64,000 nt of DNA from Amphritea atlantica (GCF_018860855.1 NZ_JAHKQE010000028.1:124001-188000); one strand, 5' to 3'; shown: positions 27,551 to 36,467, counted from the first letter of the stretch. Notes: generated from the sequence alone by a model not told the origin. Numbers and translations are program-made.

Positions 27551-28920
27551 GTATGTCGGCCATCAATACGCGTTTAACTAAGGTACTGCTGTCGCTTGCT
27601 GTGATCATGGCCCCGCCGGTGATGGCACAACAAGACCTGCCTATTGCTGCTGAACAGGGTGAGCAGGATTGGGGTGATGATAACTGGGGTGATGACAGTT
27701 GGGGTAATGATAGTACAGCTGACGATAATGCTCGTGTCTGGCATGGCTTTATTGAAGGGGGGCTGGGAAACCGCGTGGGCTATGATCCTGCTTTAAATGA
27801 TCGCTTTTCGCCGATGGATGATGCGACGTTATCTGATCTTCGGGTTCGTCTTGAGACCAGTGGTTTTGTCGGAAATGATCGTTATGCGTTGAAAGCAGAT
27901 CTCTATGCGGATGGTGTCGAAGAAGGATTGCGTTCGGATCTACGAGAAGCTTCTTATACCTTGAGTCCGAGTGAGCGAACCGATCTGAAACTAGGACAGC
28001 AGGTGTTAACCTGGGGAACCGGCGATCTGCTGTTTTTGAATGACCTATTTCCTAAAGATTGGCAGTCATTTTTTTCCGGTCGTGATACCGAATATCTGAA
28101 GGCGCCAGTGTTGGCCGCTAAAGGGAGTTATTATGGTGATGCGGCGAGTATTGATCTGGTATGGATGCCGGATTACACCTCGGACCGTTATATTAACGGC
28201 AATCGTTTTTCGTGGTTTTCGACCCAAGCGGGACAAAATGTAGCGGCACCCGAGGGCCGTATCGATGCAGAAGAACCTGCCAATAGTTTTGCTAATAGTG
28301 AGTTTTCTGTTCGTATTGCCGGTAGTATCGAGAGCACCGAATGGGCGCTTTATGGTTATCATGGTTTTCAGAAGCAACCGAATGGACTGGATGATGCGGG
28401 TAATCCGATTTTCAGTAGGCTGAATGTGCTAGGTGCGAGTGTTCGTGGCAATGTCGGTTCGGGCTTAGCGAACGCAGAAGTGGCGTGGTATATGGCCGAG
28501 GATAGTGATGGTAGTGACCCATATCTCCCTAACAGTCAGTTCCGTTTTTTACTTGGTTATGAGCGGGAGTTGCTACCAAGGTTAACTTTAAGCCTGCAAT
28601 ATTATCTTGAGCAGACTCTGGATTATCAAGCGTTAGAGGCCGCATCAACATCGGTTTATAACCCAGAGGAATACCGCTACTTATATACCACTCGGCTAAA
28701 CTACCGCATGTGGCAGGATAATTTGGTATGGTCCCTGTTTGCGTTTTACTCACCCAGTGATGAAGATCATTATCTAAGACCCTCCGTTAGTTATCGCTAT
28801 AACGATAATTTGAGTGTAGTGCTAGGGGCGAATATTTTTGAAGGAGCTAAACCGAACACATTCTTTGGCCAATTTGAAGATGCTAGCAATGTTTATGGCC
28901 GAATACGTTACGCTTTTTGA
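27547..28920 (+). CDS. Outer-membrane β-barrel protein of the RND operon
   Basis: A 457-residue exported protein. A signal peptide ends near VMAQ (about 28), followed by an acidic Trp/Asp-rich repeat (QDWGDDNWGDDSWGND, about 41-56). The rest alternates hydrophobic and polar residues as in transmembrane β-strands and ends in a terminal Phe (YGRIRYAF), the signature for barrel insertion. A conserved block LGQQVLTWGTGDLLFLNDLFP resembles DUF1302-like porins. It is the third gene of the RND/LolA-like operon and probably its outer-membrane acceptor. Confidence 0.78.
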   Translation: MSMSAINTRLTKVLLSLAVIMAPPVMAQQDLPIAAEQGEQDWGDDNWGDDSWGNDSTADDNARVWHGFIEGGLGNRVGYDPALNDRFSPMDDATLSDLRVRLETSGFVGNDRYALKADLYADGVEEGLRSDLREASYTLSPSERTDLKLGQQVLTWGTGDLLFLNDLFPKDWQSFFSGRDTEYLKAPVLAAKGSYYGDAASIDLVWMPDYTSDRYINGNRFSWFSTQAGQNVAAPEGRIDAEEPANSFANSEFSVRIAGSIESTEWALYGYHGFQKQPNGLDDAGNPIFSRLNVLGASVRGNVGSGLANAEVAWYMAEDSDGSDPYLPNSQFRFLLGYERELLPRLTLSLQYYLEQTLDYQALEAASTSVYNPEEYRYLYTTRLNYRMWQDNLVWSLFAFYSPSDEDHYLRPSVSYRYNDNLSVVLGANIFEGAKPNTFFGQFEDASNVYGRIRYAF

Positions 28921-28936
28921 TCGGTAGAAAACACAA

Positions 28937-28960
28937 AACCGGGCCATCGCCCGGTTTTTT
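28937..28960 (+). terminator. Terminator of the RND operon
   Basis: AACCGGGC-CATC-GCCCGGTT is followed by further Ts, 16 bases after the barrel stop codon. Confidence 0.88.
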
Positions 28961-28998
28961 AATTTACTCGTGCAGCGGCTCCGTTTTGTGAAATCGGT

Positions 28999-29556
28999 TT
29001 AAGCCTGTTCGCCTGTATTATCGGCTAACGTTGGTGCCTGTTTGAGTAATGTGTCGGTCAGCGTTGAGAGCTTTTCTTGTACGAGGTCATAGGTCTTATC
29101 GATATTGGTCGCAATATCACCATCGAGTACCTTTAGGCCATCAAGAATATCGCGTGCCTCGGTAAAGCCTTGATTGATCCCCCCACTAATCACATCAACA
29201 AAACTGGTTACCTGATTCTGATAATCCATCTCTGGGTGCTGTGCTTGATAGCTACTGAAAAAACCAGCGCTAAGCGAGACAATCCGATCCGCAGTCGCTT
29301 CTGGAGAAACATCTAAGCCGGAATCATAGGCTGTCTGAATAGCGGACGCACCTAGATCAGTTTCGAGTACCTTATTTAACTCGGTGACAGCAGAGCGGTA
29401 AAGCAGAGTCAGGGAATCATTGCCTGAGGAGATACTGACATCTAATGACGCTTGTAAAATAGCCTGATTATGTGCAGTTTTGTTTTGTTGTGCTTGAGTT
29501 GGCTCGGTCGTTTTATTCTGATCGGTGATCGGCTGATTTATCGATGTGATCTCCAT
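28999..29556 (-). CDS. DUF5610-type hypothetical protein
   Basis: A 185-residue, mostly helical, non-membrane protein. The segment NQAILQASLDVSISSGNDSLTLLYRSAVTELN and the later DRIVSLSAGFFSSYQAQHP / DVISGGINQGFTEARDIL blocks match what I recall of DUF5610. The N-terminal 30 residues are Gln/Thr-rich and probably disordered. AAAGGAGACGAT precedes the ATG on the minus strand. It is monocistronic and its function is unknown. The bases 29557-29816 hold no gene apart from a terminator. Confidence 0.7.
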   Translation of the reverse strand: MEITSINQPITDQNKTTEPTQAQQNKTAHNQAILQASLDVSISSGNDSLTLLYRSAVTELNKVLETDLGASAIQTAYDSGLDVSPEATADRIVSLSAGFFSSYQAQHPEMDYQNQVTSFVDVISGGINQGFTEARDILDGLKVLDGDIATNIDKTYDLVQEKLSTLTDTLLKQAPTLADNTGEQA

Positions 29557-29742
29557 ATCGTCTCCTTTTATAAGGTGTTTAGGGCTGCGTTTAGCGATTC
29601 CCAGTAATACTGAGTGTTATCGGCAGGCTGGGCTATTTTATGCGTGAAAATTTTTCATTAGGGCCTTTTGCAACGTTTAGCCGACCGGTAGGGGGGCAAA
29701 AAAGATTAACGTTTGAAGACTTCATCTTAGTTTTAATATATA

Positions 29743-29770
29743 AAAAATGCCGCACTTGGCGGCATTTTTG
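29743..29770 (-). terminator. Terminator downstream of the DUF2892 gene
   Basis: AAAAATGCCGC-CAAGT-GCGGCATTTTTT on the minus strand, 47 bases past the stop codon; symmetrical A/T flanks. Confidence 0.85.
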
Positions 29771-29816
29771 TCATTTAAGTAGTTTAACTACCGTGTTGAA
29801 TTCAGGGTTCTCAAGG

Positions 29817-30221
29817 TTAGTCGGCTTTCTTAAACCCGAGTAGTGAGGCGATGGTAAAGGCCGGACACCAGCCGGTAAAGGCTGATTGAAATAGACTTAT
29901 ACCGATCACCGCAGTGATATACAAAACCCAGAATGGTGCTGCAAAAAAGAGATAGGCGGCAACGGTGATTAACACCAGTGTACCGGCAATAAGATGAACG
30001 CCTTGATGCACACTCATTCCAGTACTGCAGGTTTGCTCTTTTAACTTGAGCAAGCGGAATATAGCCATCGCAGGACACCATCGCGTAAATGCAGATTGTA
30101 ATAAGTTAAGGCCAACAAAGCCGGTGAGGTAATACCAAGCTGGGTGGAAATAAGTTCCCAATGCCAAGCTGATAAGAATGACAGATCCAGCCAGTAGTCG
30201 AAGAGCAGCGTTAAGCGTCAT
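29817..30221 (-). CDS. Membrane protein with two DUF2892 (YgaP-type) repeats
   Basis: A 134-residue inner-membrane protein made by internal duplication. The half-repeats end in NLLQSAFTRWCPAMAIFRLLKLK (about 39-61) and SLFQSAFTGWCPAFTIASLLGFK (about 109-131), each preceded by a hydrophobic hairpin. This is the membrane module that in E. coli YgaP is joined to a rhodanese domain; no rhodanese is present here. YgaP is controlled by the ArsR-family YgaV. An ATTAG-N6-CTAAT palindrome identical in core to that beside the ArsR gene at 23604 lies 65 bases upstream, so the gene is probably in the same regulon. A role in sulfur handling is inferred. Confidence 0.82.
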   Translation of the reverse strand: MTLNAALRLLAGSVILISLALGTYFHPAWYYLTGFVGLNLLQSAFTRWCPAMAIFRLLKLKEQTCSTGMSVHQGVHLIAGTLVLITVAAYLFFAAPFWVLYITAVIGISLFQSAFTGWCPAFTIASLLGFKKAD

Positions 30222-30285
30222 AATAAAATCACCTCGTTGTTAATGAAAAAAGCTCTCATGAAGAGTGATCATTATATTTTATTAA

Positions 30286-30301
30286 ATTAGTAATTGCTAA
30301 T
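30286..30301. promoter_or_regulatory. Second ATTAG-N6-CTAAT palindrome
   Basis: ATTAG-TAATTG-CTAAT, same arms and spacing as 24057-24072, upstream of the double-DUF2892 gene. Confidence 0.6.
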
Positions 30302-30483
30302 GTAATAGATTAGATTGGATTGGCTCTTCTAAATAGCGTTTAAGCTTTGTTGAGAGGTCGTCGTGGCTGATATTGAGGTATGGATCATCAATCTGATATG
30401 TTTGTGCTAGATCGAAAAAATTGAGTTGGCAAAATAGCCTGCTTGCCTCATGCTTAGACTATAACCGCTGAGGAGATTCTGGT

Positions 30484-31425
30484 GTGGATATTGGCAAGAT
30501 TTTGGTGAATATCGAGCAGGGCAGTGATGCCAGCTTTTTGTTGGAAAAGGCGGCCCGACTGGCTGAAGGAAGTGGCGCGAAAGTAGAATTGTTTTGTTGC
30601 TGTTACAACTCATCGTTGTATAACAGCTACCTGTTTGATAAGTCGTCGCTTAGTCGTGCTGAACAGGCTTATGTGCGTCATGTTGAAGGGGAATTAGAGC
30701 CTTTAACAGCATCATTCAAAGAGCTTAATATCGAGGTTGATATCGATGTATGCTGGCAACGTCATCAGGCAGAAGCCGTTGTGCGTAAGGTGTTACGTTT
30801 TGAACCTGATATTGTGTTGCATCCCGTCAAACAGCATAGTCGTCTTGGGCACTATGTTTTCGATCAGGCTGACTGGCAGTTGATTAGAGAATGCCCCGTG
30901 CCGCTGTTATTAGTGAAACAGCAAGCTTGGTCTGATGGTGGGCGTGTGGCCGCGGCGGTTGATCCATTCCACGAATGTGATGTCCCCGCGGAACTGGATA
31001 AAACTATATTGGCGTGGGCTAGTCGTCTGGTACATGTGTTGGAAGGCGATTTGAAGGTGATGCACAGTTTTAGTGTATTACCGCATTCAGTTATTTTTGA
31101 TGAACATCTAGTGACTGATTTTGAAAGCATGCAGGAGACTGTGAGAACCTTGCATGTGGAGGCGTTGGCTAAACTGCTTAAGCCCTATGGTCTAACAACG
31201 GATAGCCCCGCCGTCACATTGAAAGAGAAAGAGCCCCATAAGGCGATTCTCGAATATGTGGAAGAGGCACATATTGATATTTTGGTGGCCGGTTCGGTGG
31301 CTCGAGGTGTAATTGATCGGATATTGGTCGGCAGTACTATCGAACGGGTTTTGGATGAACTTCATGCTGATTTAATGGTGATTAAACCCGCGGGGTTTAT
31401 GAGTAGCATTAAAGAGATTGCCTAA
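30484..31425 (+). CDS. Tandem universal stress protein (UspE-like)
   Basis: A 313-residue cytoplasmic protein with two Usp domains (about 1-140 and 155-305). Domain 2 keeps the nucleotide-binding pattern late in the fold (DILVAGSVARGVIDRILVGSTIERVL), as in UspE. The GTG start is supported by GAGGAG eight bases upstream. It is monocistronic with a strong downstream terminator. Confidence 0.87.
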   Translation: MDIGKILVNIEQGSDASFLLEKAARLAEGSGAKVELFCCCYNSSLYNSYLFDKSSLSRAEQAYVRHVEGELEPLTASFKELNIEVDIDVCWQRHQAEAVVRKVLRFEPDIVLHPVKQHSRLGHYVFDQADWQLIRECPVPLLLVKQQAWSDGGRVAAAVDPFHECDVPAELDKTILAWASRLVHVLEGDLKVMHSFSVLPHSVIFDEHLVTDFESMQETVRTLHVEALAKLLKPYGLTTDSPAVTLKEKEPHKAILEYVEEAHIDILVAGSVARGVIDRILVGSTIERVLDELHADLMVIKPAGFMSSIKEIA

Positions 31426-31486
31426 GCTCGTTACTGACGATGAATCTGTTAGTAGCAATATCATCTCATCCAATATCGATAACTGA

Positions 31487-31510
31487 GAAAAGGAGCCTAG
31501 GCTCCTTTTC
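31487..31510. terminator. Bidirectional terminator after the Usp gene
   Basis: A perfect 24-base palindrome with arms GAAAAGGAGCCT and AGGCTCCTTTTC. It lies between the converging Usp and isochorismatase-fold genes. Confidence 0.82.
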
Positions 31511-31555
31511 TGACAGGGTTATAGCGGGGTATGGATGGATCGAACAAGAGGGATG

Positions 31556-32101
31556 TTAACGCAGATAGTTTTGGCTGAACTCTCTAAACTGATCGGTACC
31601 GGATGTCTGAATCCACTCGAAGCCAACCATCTCTTTTGTCACGATATGAATACCACACTGGCGCATCCGCTCTAACGCCATCGCTTTGTCGGCGGGGTTT
31701 CGTGATGAGACGGCATCGGCTACCACAAACACTTCTCGGGCTTGCTGCTTAATCTGTATCGCCGTTTGCAAGACGCATACATGGGATTCCATACCCACAA
31801 TAACAACCTGGTTAGGCTTGATGCTATTGATCTTCTCATTACAGCTAGGCTCTGCCATACAGGAAAAATGCATCTTCTCCATAAAACCCTCTTTCGGTAA
31901 AACATCCTGCAGTTCTGCAACGGTTGGGCCTAAGCCTTTGGGGTATTGTTCGGTGGTGAATATGGGCACATTGGCGAGTTTGGCGACTTCGGCCAACCAG
32001 CGAACATTGGCGATAACTGCATCACCTTCATGTATTGCCGGTGCGAGTTTTTCTTGAATATCAACGACCAGTAGGCAGGATGAGTTTGGGTAGATCAGCA
32101 T
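31556..32101 (-). CDS. Isochorismatase-family cysteine hydrolase
   Basis: A 181-residue hydrolase of the YcaC/isochorismatase-like family. The catalytic triad can be read as D14 (LVVDIQEKL), K76 (FMEKMHFSC) and C109 (GMESHVCVLQT). The start at 32101 is chosen because GCGGAG precedes it six bases upstream; an upstream ATG adds only five residues. Substrates in this family range from nicotinamide to N-carbamoyl compounds and cannot be inferred here. Confidence 0.87.
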   Translation of the reverse strand: MLIYPNSSCLLVVDIQEKLAPAIHEGDAVIANVRWLAEVAKLANVPIFTTEQYPKGLGPTVAELQDVLPKEGFMEKMHFSCMAEPSCNEKINSIKPNQVVIVGMESHVCVLQTAIQIKQQAREVFVVADAVSSRNPADKAMALERMRQCGIHIVTKEMVGFEWIQTSGTDQFREFSQNYLR

Positions 32102-32262
32102 ATCAATTCTCCGCATAACAGTGGCTCGAAGCCAAGTTTAAACGTCGGACTTACATGCTTGATTGAGTAAGTTAAAGCAGGCCGACAGAAACCGAATGCT
32201 GGTAAGGATATACCCTCGGTTTGTATTTGGCTATGGCCTTGCTAACGGCTGGTTTTGGTTGT

Positions 32263-32690
32263 TTAACGGGTGTGTTTCGCCGGTAGTCGCCAACAGTATT
32301 GCGCAGGTACTTTAAAGTAATCAACCAGTACAACAGGTGTATCTGAAAGAAAGATAAATAGGCCGGCAAAAATGAAACTGCAACACAGGGTATAGCCAAT
32401 ATAAACCCGGTGTTTCAATAACGCGGTAAAATTAGCGACGATAATACTGGGCTGTAATGAACTACGGTCTTCAAACGCTAGTGATTCTGGCACTTGAAAG
32501 GCGAGCGGTAACATCGAGATCAAGGCATAGACCGCTAGAAAGATAAAGGTAGCGTTCCGCTCAAACTAAACGATCATATAGCCGCCCATCACCGGTGCTA
32601 CTGCGGGCTAAGGCATAATGCTGCCCATGATGGATAGCACTTTGATGGCATTTACGGGCCCATGGATATCATGCACCTAATAACAAGTTA
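32263..32690 (-). pseudogene. Broken MFS transporter (Bcr/CflA drug-resistance type)
   Basis: On the minus strand, a frame from about 32690 reads PSKVLSIMGSIMP-stop-PAVAPVMGGYMIV-stop-FERNATFIFLAVYALISMLPLAFQVPESL, then LLKHRVYIGYTLCCSFIFAGLFIFLSDTPVVLVDYF, ending at a stop after LPAKHTR. This is the middle of a Bcr/CflA-type 12-helix exporter, with at least two internal stops and both ends missing. It cannot make a functional pump. Confidence 0.75.
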
Positions 32691-32800
32691 CTTATCATGT
32701 TAATTATATTGGATAAAATATAAATACGGGTATTCCTGTATATAAGAATGCGCTAACATAGAGCCGACACGAGAATAATTAGGAAAGTGGATATTACATT

Positions 32801-33400
32801 ATGAAAGTCTATGCAATCGATGGTATTACGCCTGTGGTTGATCCAACCGCTTATGTTCATCCAACCGCGGTGTTGATTGGTGATGTGATCGTCGGGCCGG
32901 GATGTTATGTCGGTCCTAACGCTTGTCTGCGCGGTGACTTTGGTCGCTTGGAGTTGAAGCGCGGCGCTAATCTGCAAGACACCTGTGTGATGCATGGCTT
33001 TCCCGGCACCGATACGACGGTTGAAGAAGACGGCCATATTGGTCATGGTGCGGTGCTTCACGGCTGTGTGATTGGCAAAAATGCGTTGGTCGGCATGAAC
33101 TCTGTCATTATGGATGGCGCGGTCGTGGGCGAATCATCCATTGTGGCGGCGATGTCCTTTGTTAAAGCGAAGATGGAAGTGCCTGATCGTACATTGGTAG
33201 CCGGCTCGCCAGCCCGTATTATCAAAGAACTGACCGATAAAGAGATCGACTGGAAATCGGCAGGCACCCGTCAGTATCAAGATTTGACGCTGCGTAGCAT
33301 GAATACCATGCAGGAAGTTGAAGCTCTGTCGGAAGTTGAAGCTGACCGCCCCCGTTTAGATGTGGGTGTTGAAGGGGCAATACCTAAATATAAAAGTTGA
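32801..33400 (+). CDS. paaY: Gamma-carbonic-anhydrase-fold protein, PaaY/CaiE type
   Basis: A 199-residue left-handed β-helix protein. Hexapeptide repeats run through residues about 15-130. The metal-binding histidines are H65 (CVMHGFPG), H82 and H87 ([11 protein letters not shown]). The sequence follows PaaY closely from the first strand ([25 protein letters not shown]). PaaY is a thioesterase-like accessory of phenylacetate breakdown; CaiE is its carnitine counterpart. No other paa gene is in the window, so the role in this organism is uncertain. It has no operon partner. The next 350 bases (33401-33747) hold nothing that I can identify. Confidence 0.85.
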   Translation: MKVYAIDGITPVVDPTAYVHPTAVLIGDVIVGPGCYVGPNACLRGDFGRLELKRGANLQDTCVMHGFPGTDTTVEEDGHIGHGAVLHGCVIGKNALVGMNSVIMDGAVVGESSIVAAMSFVKAKMEVPDRTLVAGSPARIIKELTDKEIDWKSAGTRQYQDLTLRSMNTMQEVEALSEVEADRPRLDVGVEGAIPKYKS

Positions 33401-33739
33401 ATCATGTCATCGTCAGATCGAGCTTTTACCTATTTGGACTGCTAGCCTATGGCCGTTTACTCTTAGCCGATTGAATGTCGCTAAGGTTAGCCCCGTTAGG
33501 TTAACTTAGGATCTGGCGGTGCATCTGCTATCTGCATTTTTGCACTGCTTCTCTTTGTTAACTGAGGTTAGCGCACTGATTGTTATAAGCGCTTAAACTG
33601 CCGCTATGATGCATGCAGGGTATAGCTTTTAATGACGATGCCCCATCCTTACTTCGTGAGATCTATATCTATCCCCGTGTAACCCCGCGACTCCACTTTG
33701 ATTCTGACCCTATCCCTTTTGGCTAGCTGCGCAGTGTTG

Positions 33740-33790
33740 TTGACAAGGTAGAGTGTTTGCTCTACTTTGCAGGTAGAATAACTATTCTAC
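33740..33790 (+). promoter_or_regulatory. TetR promoter with two 18-bp operators
   Basis: TTGACA (33740-33745) and TACTTT (33763-33768) are 17 bases apart. The palindromes GTAGAG-N6-CTCTAC (33748-33765) and GTAGAATAACTATTCTAC (33773-33790) have centres 25 bases apart. The first fills the spacer; the second covers the likely start point, as expected for an autorepressor. Confidence 0.65.
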
Positions 33791-33803
33791 TTATGAGATC
33801 GTC

Positions 33804-34322
33804 ATGCTTAAAACGCAAATCGCAGCCCGTCTTGAAGCGGCATTTAGTCAATACGGTTTTGCCGAACCGAGTGTTGCGCAGTTAAAAGCGGCCTGTCAGG
33901 TCAGCCTGCGCACTCTGTATAAACATTACCCCTCGAAAGAGACGATGGTGGTGGCGGCATTGGATTATCGTCATCGACGTTATTTGGCATTTCTCTCACA
34001 GGAGCATCCGCCAGTGGGTGTTGAGTCGATTATCTATATTTTTAACCGGCTAGAGCAGTGGATGGCGGAGTATGCGCCGCACGGTTGTTTGTCTATGAAT
34101 GCCATCGCCGCCTTTCCCGATAATCTGCAGATCAACGTGGCGGTGCAAGCGCATAAGACGGCGGTACGTCAGTTTTTGGCTGAGCAAAGCCTGCGGGATG
34201 ATCTAGCGACGGCTATTTTTATCTTACATGAAGGGGTCTCTAGCGCTTGGCCTGTCTTAGGTCGGGATGCGGTAACGGCGGCCCAACAGGTGCTATTAAC
34301 ACTTTTTAACGAGGAGCAATGA
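33804..34322 (+). CDS. TetR-family repressor
   Basis: A 172-residue regulator. The N-terminal helix-turn-helix (about 20-50) includes LKAACQVSLRTLYKHYPSKE, the TetR signature. The C-terminal ligand domain resembles that of repressors that control quinone oxidoreductases. Its stop overlaps the start of the MDR oxidoreductase (ATGA), so repressor and enzyme share one transcript. Two palindromes in the promoter indicate autoregulation. The inducer is unknown; an electrophile or quinone is a reasonable guess. Confidence 0.87.
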   Translation: MLKTQIAARLEAAFSQYGFAEPSVAQLKAACQVSLRTLYKHYPSKETMVVAALDYRHRRYLAFLSQEHPPVGVESIIYIFNRLEQWMAEYAPHGCLSMNAIAAFPDNLQINVAVQAHKTAVRQFLAEQSLRDDLATAIFILHEGVSSAWPVLGRDAVTAAQQVLLTLFNEEQ

Positions 34323-35398
34323 TGACTATACCAACAACGATGCAGGGTATTCAGCTAATCGGTCACGGTGGTTCAGAGATGCTGCAATTAAATGAAGCGA
34401 TCGCTGTACCAACGCCCTCAGCGAATGAGGTATTGATTCAGGTGGCCGCTGCAGGGGTTAATAATACCGATATCAACACGCGGATTGGTTGGTATTCAAA
34501 GCATACCGATGGTGCTGAGACATCTTCTAATGGGATATCCGCTGAGGATGCCAGTTGGACAGGGAGCGCCTTACGCTTTCCGCTGATTCAGGGGGCGGAT
34601 GTGTGCGGAACCATCGTTGCTGTCGGTGAGCGGGTTGACGCCCAGCGTATTGGTGAGCGTGTGTTGATTGAACCTTGCCTTAGAGAGGTTGATGGCCAAT
34701 TATTAGATCAGCCTTGGTATTACGGTTCTGAATGCGATGGTGGATTTGCACAGTATACGACGGTAGCGGCTAGGCATGCCTATGCGGTTAATAGTAAGTT
34801 GACGGATATCGAGCTGGCCTCTTTTCCATGTTCCTATTCCACCGCCGAAAATATGCTGACCCGCGCTAAGGTTGTGGCACAAGACAGGGTATTGATATCC
34901 GGTGCCTCGGGTGGTGTTGGCTCGGCGGCGGTGCAGTTGGCTAAAGCGCGTGGTGCCTATGTCATCGCCATTACTAGCCCGAGTAAAAGTAAACAGTTAT
35001 TAGCGTTGGGTGCCGATGAGGTCATTCCTCGGGATGCTGATTTAGTCGAGGCTTTGTCTGAAAACAGTGTTGATGTTGTGATTGATCTCGTGGCGGGGGA
35101 GCAGTGGCCACAATTCTTACAATTGCTAAAGCCGGGTGGTCGTTATGCGGTATCGGGCGCGATTGGTGGACCTTTAGTCGAGCTGGATGTGAGAACACTG
35201 TATCTGAAAGATTTAACTTTAATGGGCTGCACAGTGCTTGGCGAAGAGGTATTCCATAACCTCGTGCAGCGTATTGAACGGGGAGAGATTAAACCCATCG
35301 TGGCGCAAACCTTCCCCTTGGCGCAGATCGTCGCAGCCCAAACGTTGTTTTTGCAAAAACAGCACGTAGGTAAGATCGTGTTAACGCTAGCATCTTAA
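34319..35398 (+). CDS. MDR-superfamily NADPH:quinone/alkenal oxidoreductase
   Basis: A 359-residue medium-chain dehydrogenase/reductase of the zinc-independent type. The N-terminal catalytic domain has GVNNTDINTRIG and GADVCGTIVAVG. The Rossmann fold holds GASGGVGSAAVQLAKARGA. The structural zinc cysteines of alcohol dehydrogenases are missing, which favours a quinone or enone reductase. It is translationally coupled to the TetR repressor. Substrate is not deducible from sequence. Confidence 0.85.
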   Translation: MMTIPTTMQGIQLIGHGGSEMLQLNEAIAVPTPSANEVLIQVAAAGVNNTDINTRIGWYSKHTDGAETSSNGISAEDASWTGSALRFPLIQGADVCGTIVAVGERVDAQRIGERVLIEPCLREVDGQLLDQPWYYGSECDGGFAQYTTVAARHAYAVNSKLTDIELASFPCSYSTAENMLTRAKVVAQDRVLISGASGGVGSAAVQLAKARGAYVIAITSPSKSKQLLALGADEVIPRDADLVEALSENSVDVVIDLVAGEQWPQFLQLLKPGGRYAVSGAIGGPLVELDVRTLYLKDLTLMGCTVLGEEVFHNLVQRIERGEIKPIVAQTFPLAQIVAAQTLFLQKQHVGKIVLTLAS

Positions 35399-35443
35399 TA
35401 CGAGGTACTTTATAGAGGGCACGGAGATAAATGCTTTTTAATC

Positions 35444-35539
35444 AGCACTTATATAAACCCTTAGGTCAGTTCTTGTATAAGCATTTAGATACGCACTTAG
35501 ATAAGTTCTTAGATAAGCACTTATAGAAGCACTTAGATA
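35444..35539 (+). repeat. Eight degenerate 12-bp tandem repeats
   Basis: Consecutive 12-base units with consensus AGCACTTAGATA, e.g. AGCATTTAGATA, CGCACTTAGATA, AGTTCTTAGATA and AGCACTTAGATA; the second unit is the most decayed. They lie in the 380-base gap between the MDR gene and thrH, which has no gene. Confidence 0.85.
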
Positions 35540-35778
35540 AGCCCAGACGGCAATTTGCCATCCATTGGCGCTGATGGACTATCTTGGCGTTTAAGCGGGC
35601 TCATCTGAGCGTACATACTGACAAGTAGGGAATCAGTGTTCTTTGCCGATGAGTCGCAGCCTGAGTGGGGCTTGCCTGAAGCCGTTGCAACAACGGTTTA
35701 ATCCGGTAGAATCTGCGCTCATAATATCCATCATTGCGAACCATACAATTCGCATCTGCCATTATTTAGGAGTCGCTT

Positions 35779-36396
35779 GTGGAACTCGCATGTCTTGACC
35801 TAGAAGGTGTATTGATCCCTGAGATTTGGATCGCTTTCGCAGAAGAAACCGGAATCGAAGAGCTTAAAGCGACTACCCGCGATATTCCTGATTATGATGT
35901 GCTGATGAAACAGCGCCTGCGAATTTTGGATGAGCACGGCCTGACCCTGCCACAGATTCAAGCCACTATCGATCGTCTGTCGCCGTTGGAAGGTGCCCGT
36001 GAATTTATCGATTGGCTGCGTGAACGTTTTCAGGTGGTGATTCTGTCGGATACGTTCTATGAGTTTGCCGCCCCTTTGATGAAGCAACTGGGTTATCCAA
36101 CACTGTTGTGTCATAAGTTAGAGGTGGATGAGACTGGGCGGATTACCGATTATACCCTGCGACAAAAAGACCCTAAGCGTCAGTCTGTCCGTGCATTTCA
36201 GTTACTGAACTATCGGGTAATAGCCGCCGGTGATTCATACAATGACACCACCATGCTAACCCAAGCAGAAGCGGGGGTTCTGTTTCATGCGCCGCAGAAT
36301 GTCATCGATGAGTTTCCGCAGTTCCCTGCGGTACAGACCTTTGATGACCTTAAAAAAGAGTTTATCAAAGCCAGTAACCGCGATTTGACGTTGTAA
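35779..36396 (+). CDS. thrH: Phosphoserine phosphatase / homoserine phosphotransferase ThrH
   Basis: HAD-superfamily enzyme, 205 residues. It dephosphorylates phosphoserine and can transfer the phosphate to homoserine. HAD motif I is CLDLEGVLIPE (nucleophile D7; the usual second Asp is replaced by Glu at position 9, as in ThrH). Motif II is ILSDTF and motif IV is AAGDSYNDTTML. The GTG start follows a TAGGAG site. Confidence 0.93.
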   Translation: MELACLDLEGVLIPEIWIAFAEETGIEELKATTRDIPDYDVLMKQRLRILDEHGLTLPQIQATIDRLSPLEGAREFIDWLRERFQVVILSDTFYEFAAPLMKQLGYPTLLCHKLEVDETGRITDYTLRQKDPKRQSVRAFQLLNYRVIAAGDSYNDTTMLTQAEAGVLFHAPQNVIDEFPQFPAVQTFDDLKKEFIKASNRDLTL

Positions 36397-36467
36397 TCTT
36401 AGCGGCTAGCCAGACAACGCGTTCGCCTGATTGAAGGTGTACTCGGCAGGCTAGCACAATCATAAGG

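Noticed and set aside
29557-29742. Possible riboswitch or structured RNA upstream of the DUF5610 gene region
   Set aside because: No known riboswitch consensus can be recognised in the bases.
29640-29843. Open reading of 67 codons on the plus strand
   Set aside because: It runs through the terminator at 29743-29770, has no ribosome-binding site and matches no family.
35444-35539. Possible CRISPR array
   Set aside because: The 12-bp units are contiguous with no unique spacers, and no cas gene is present.
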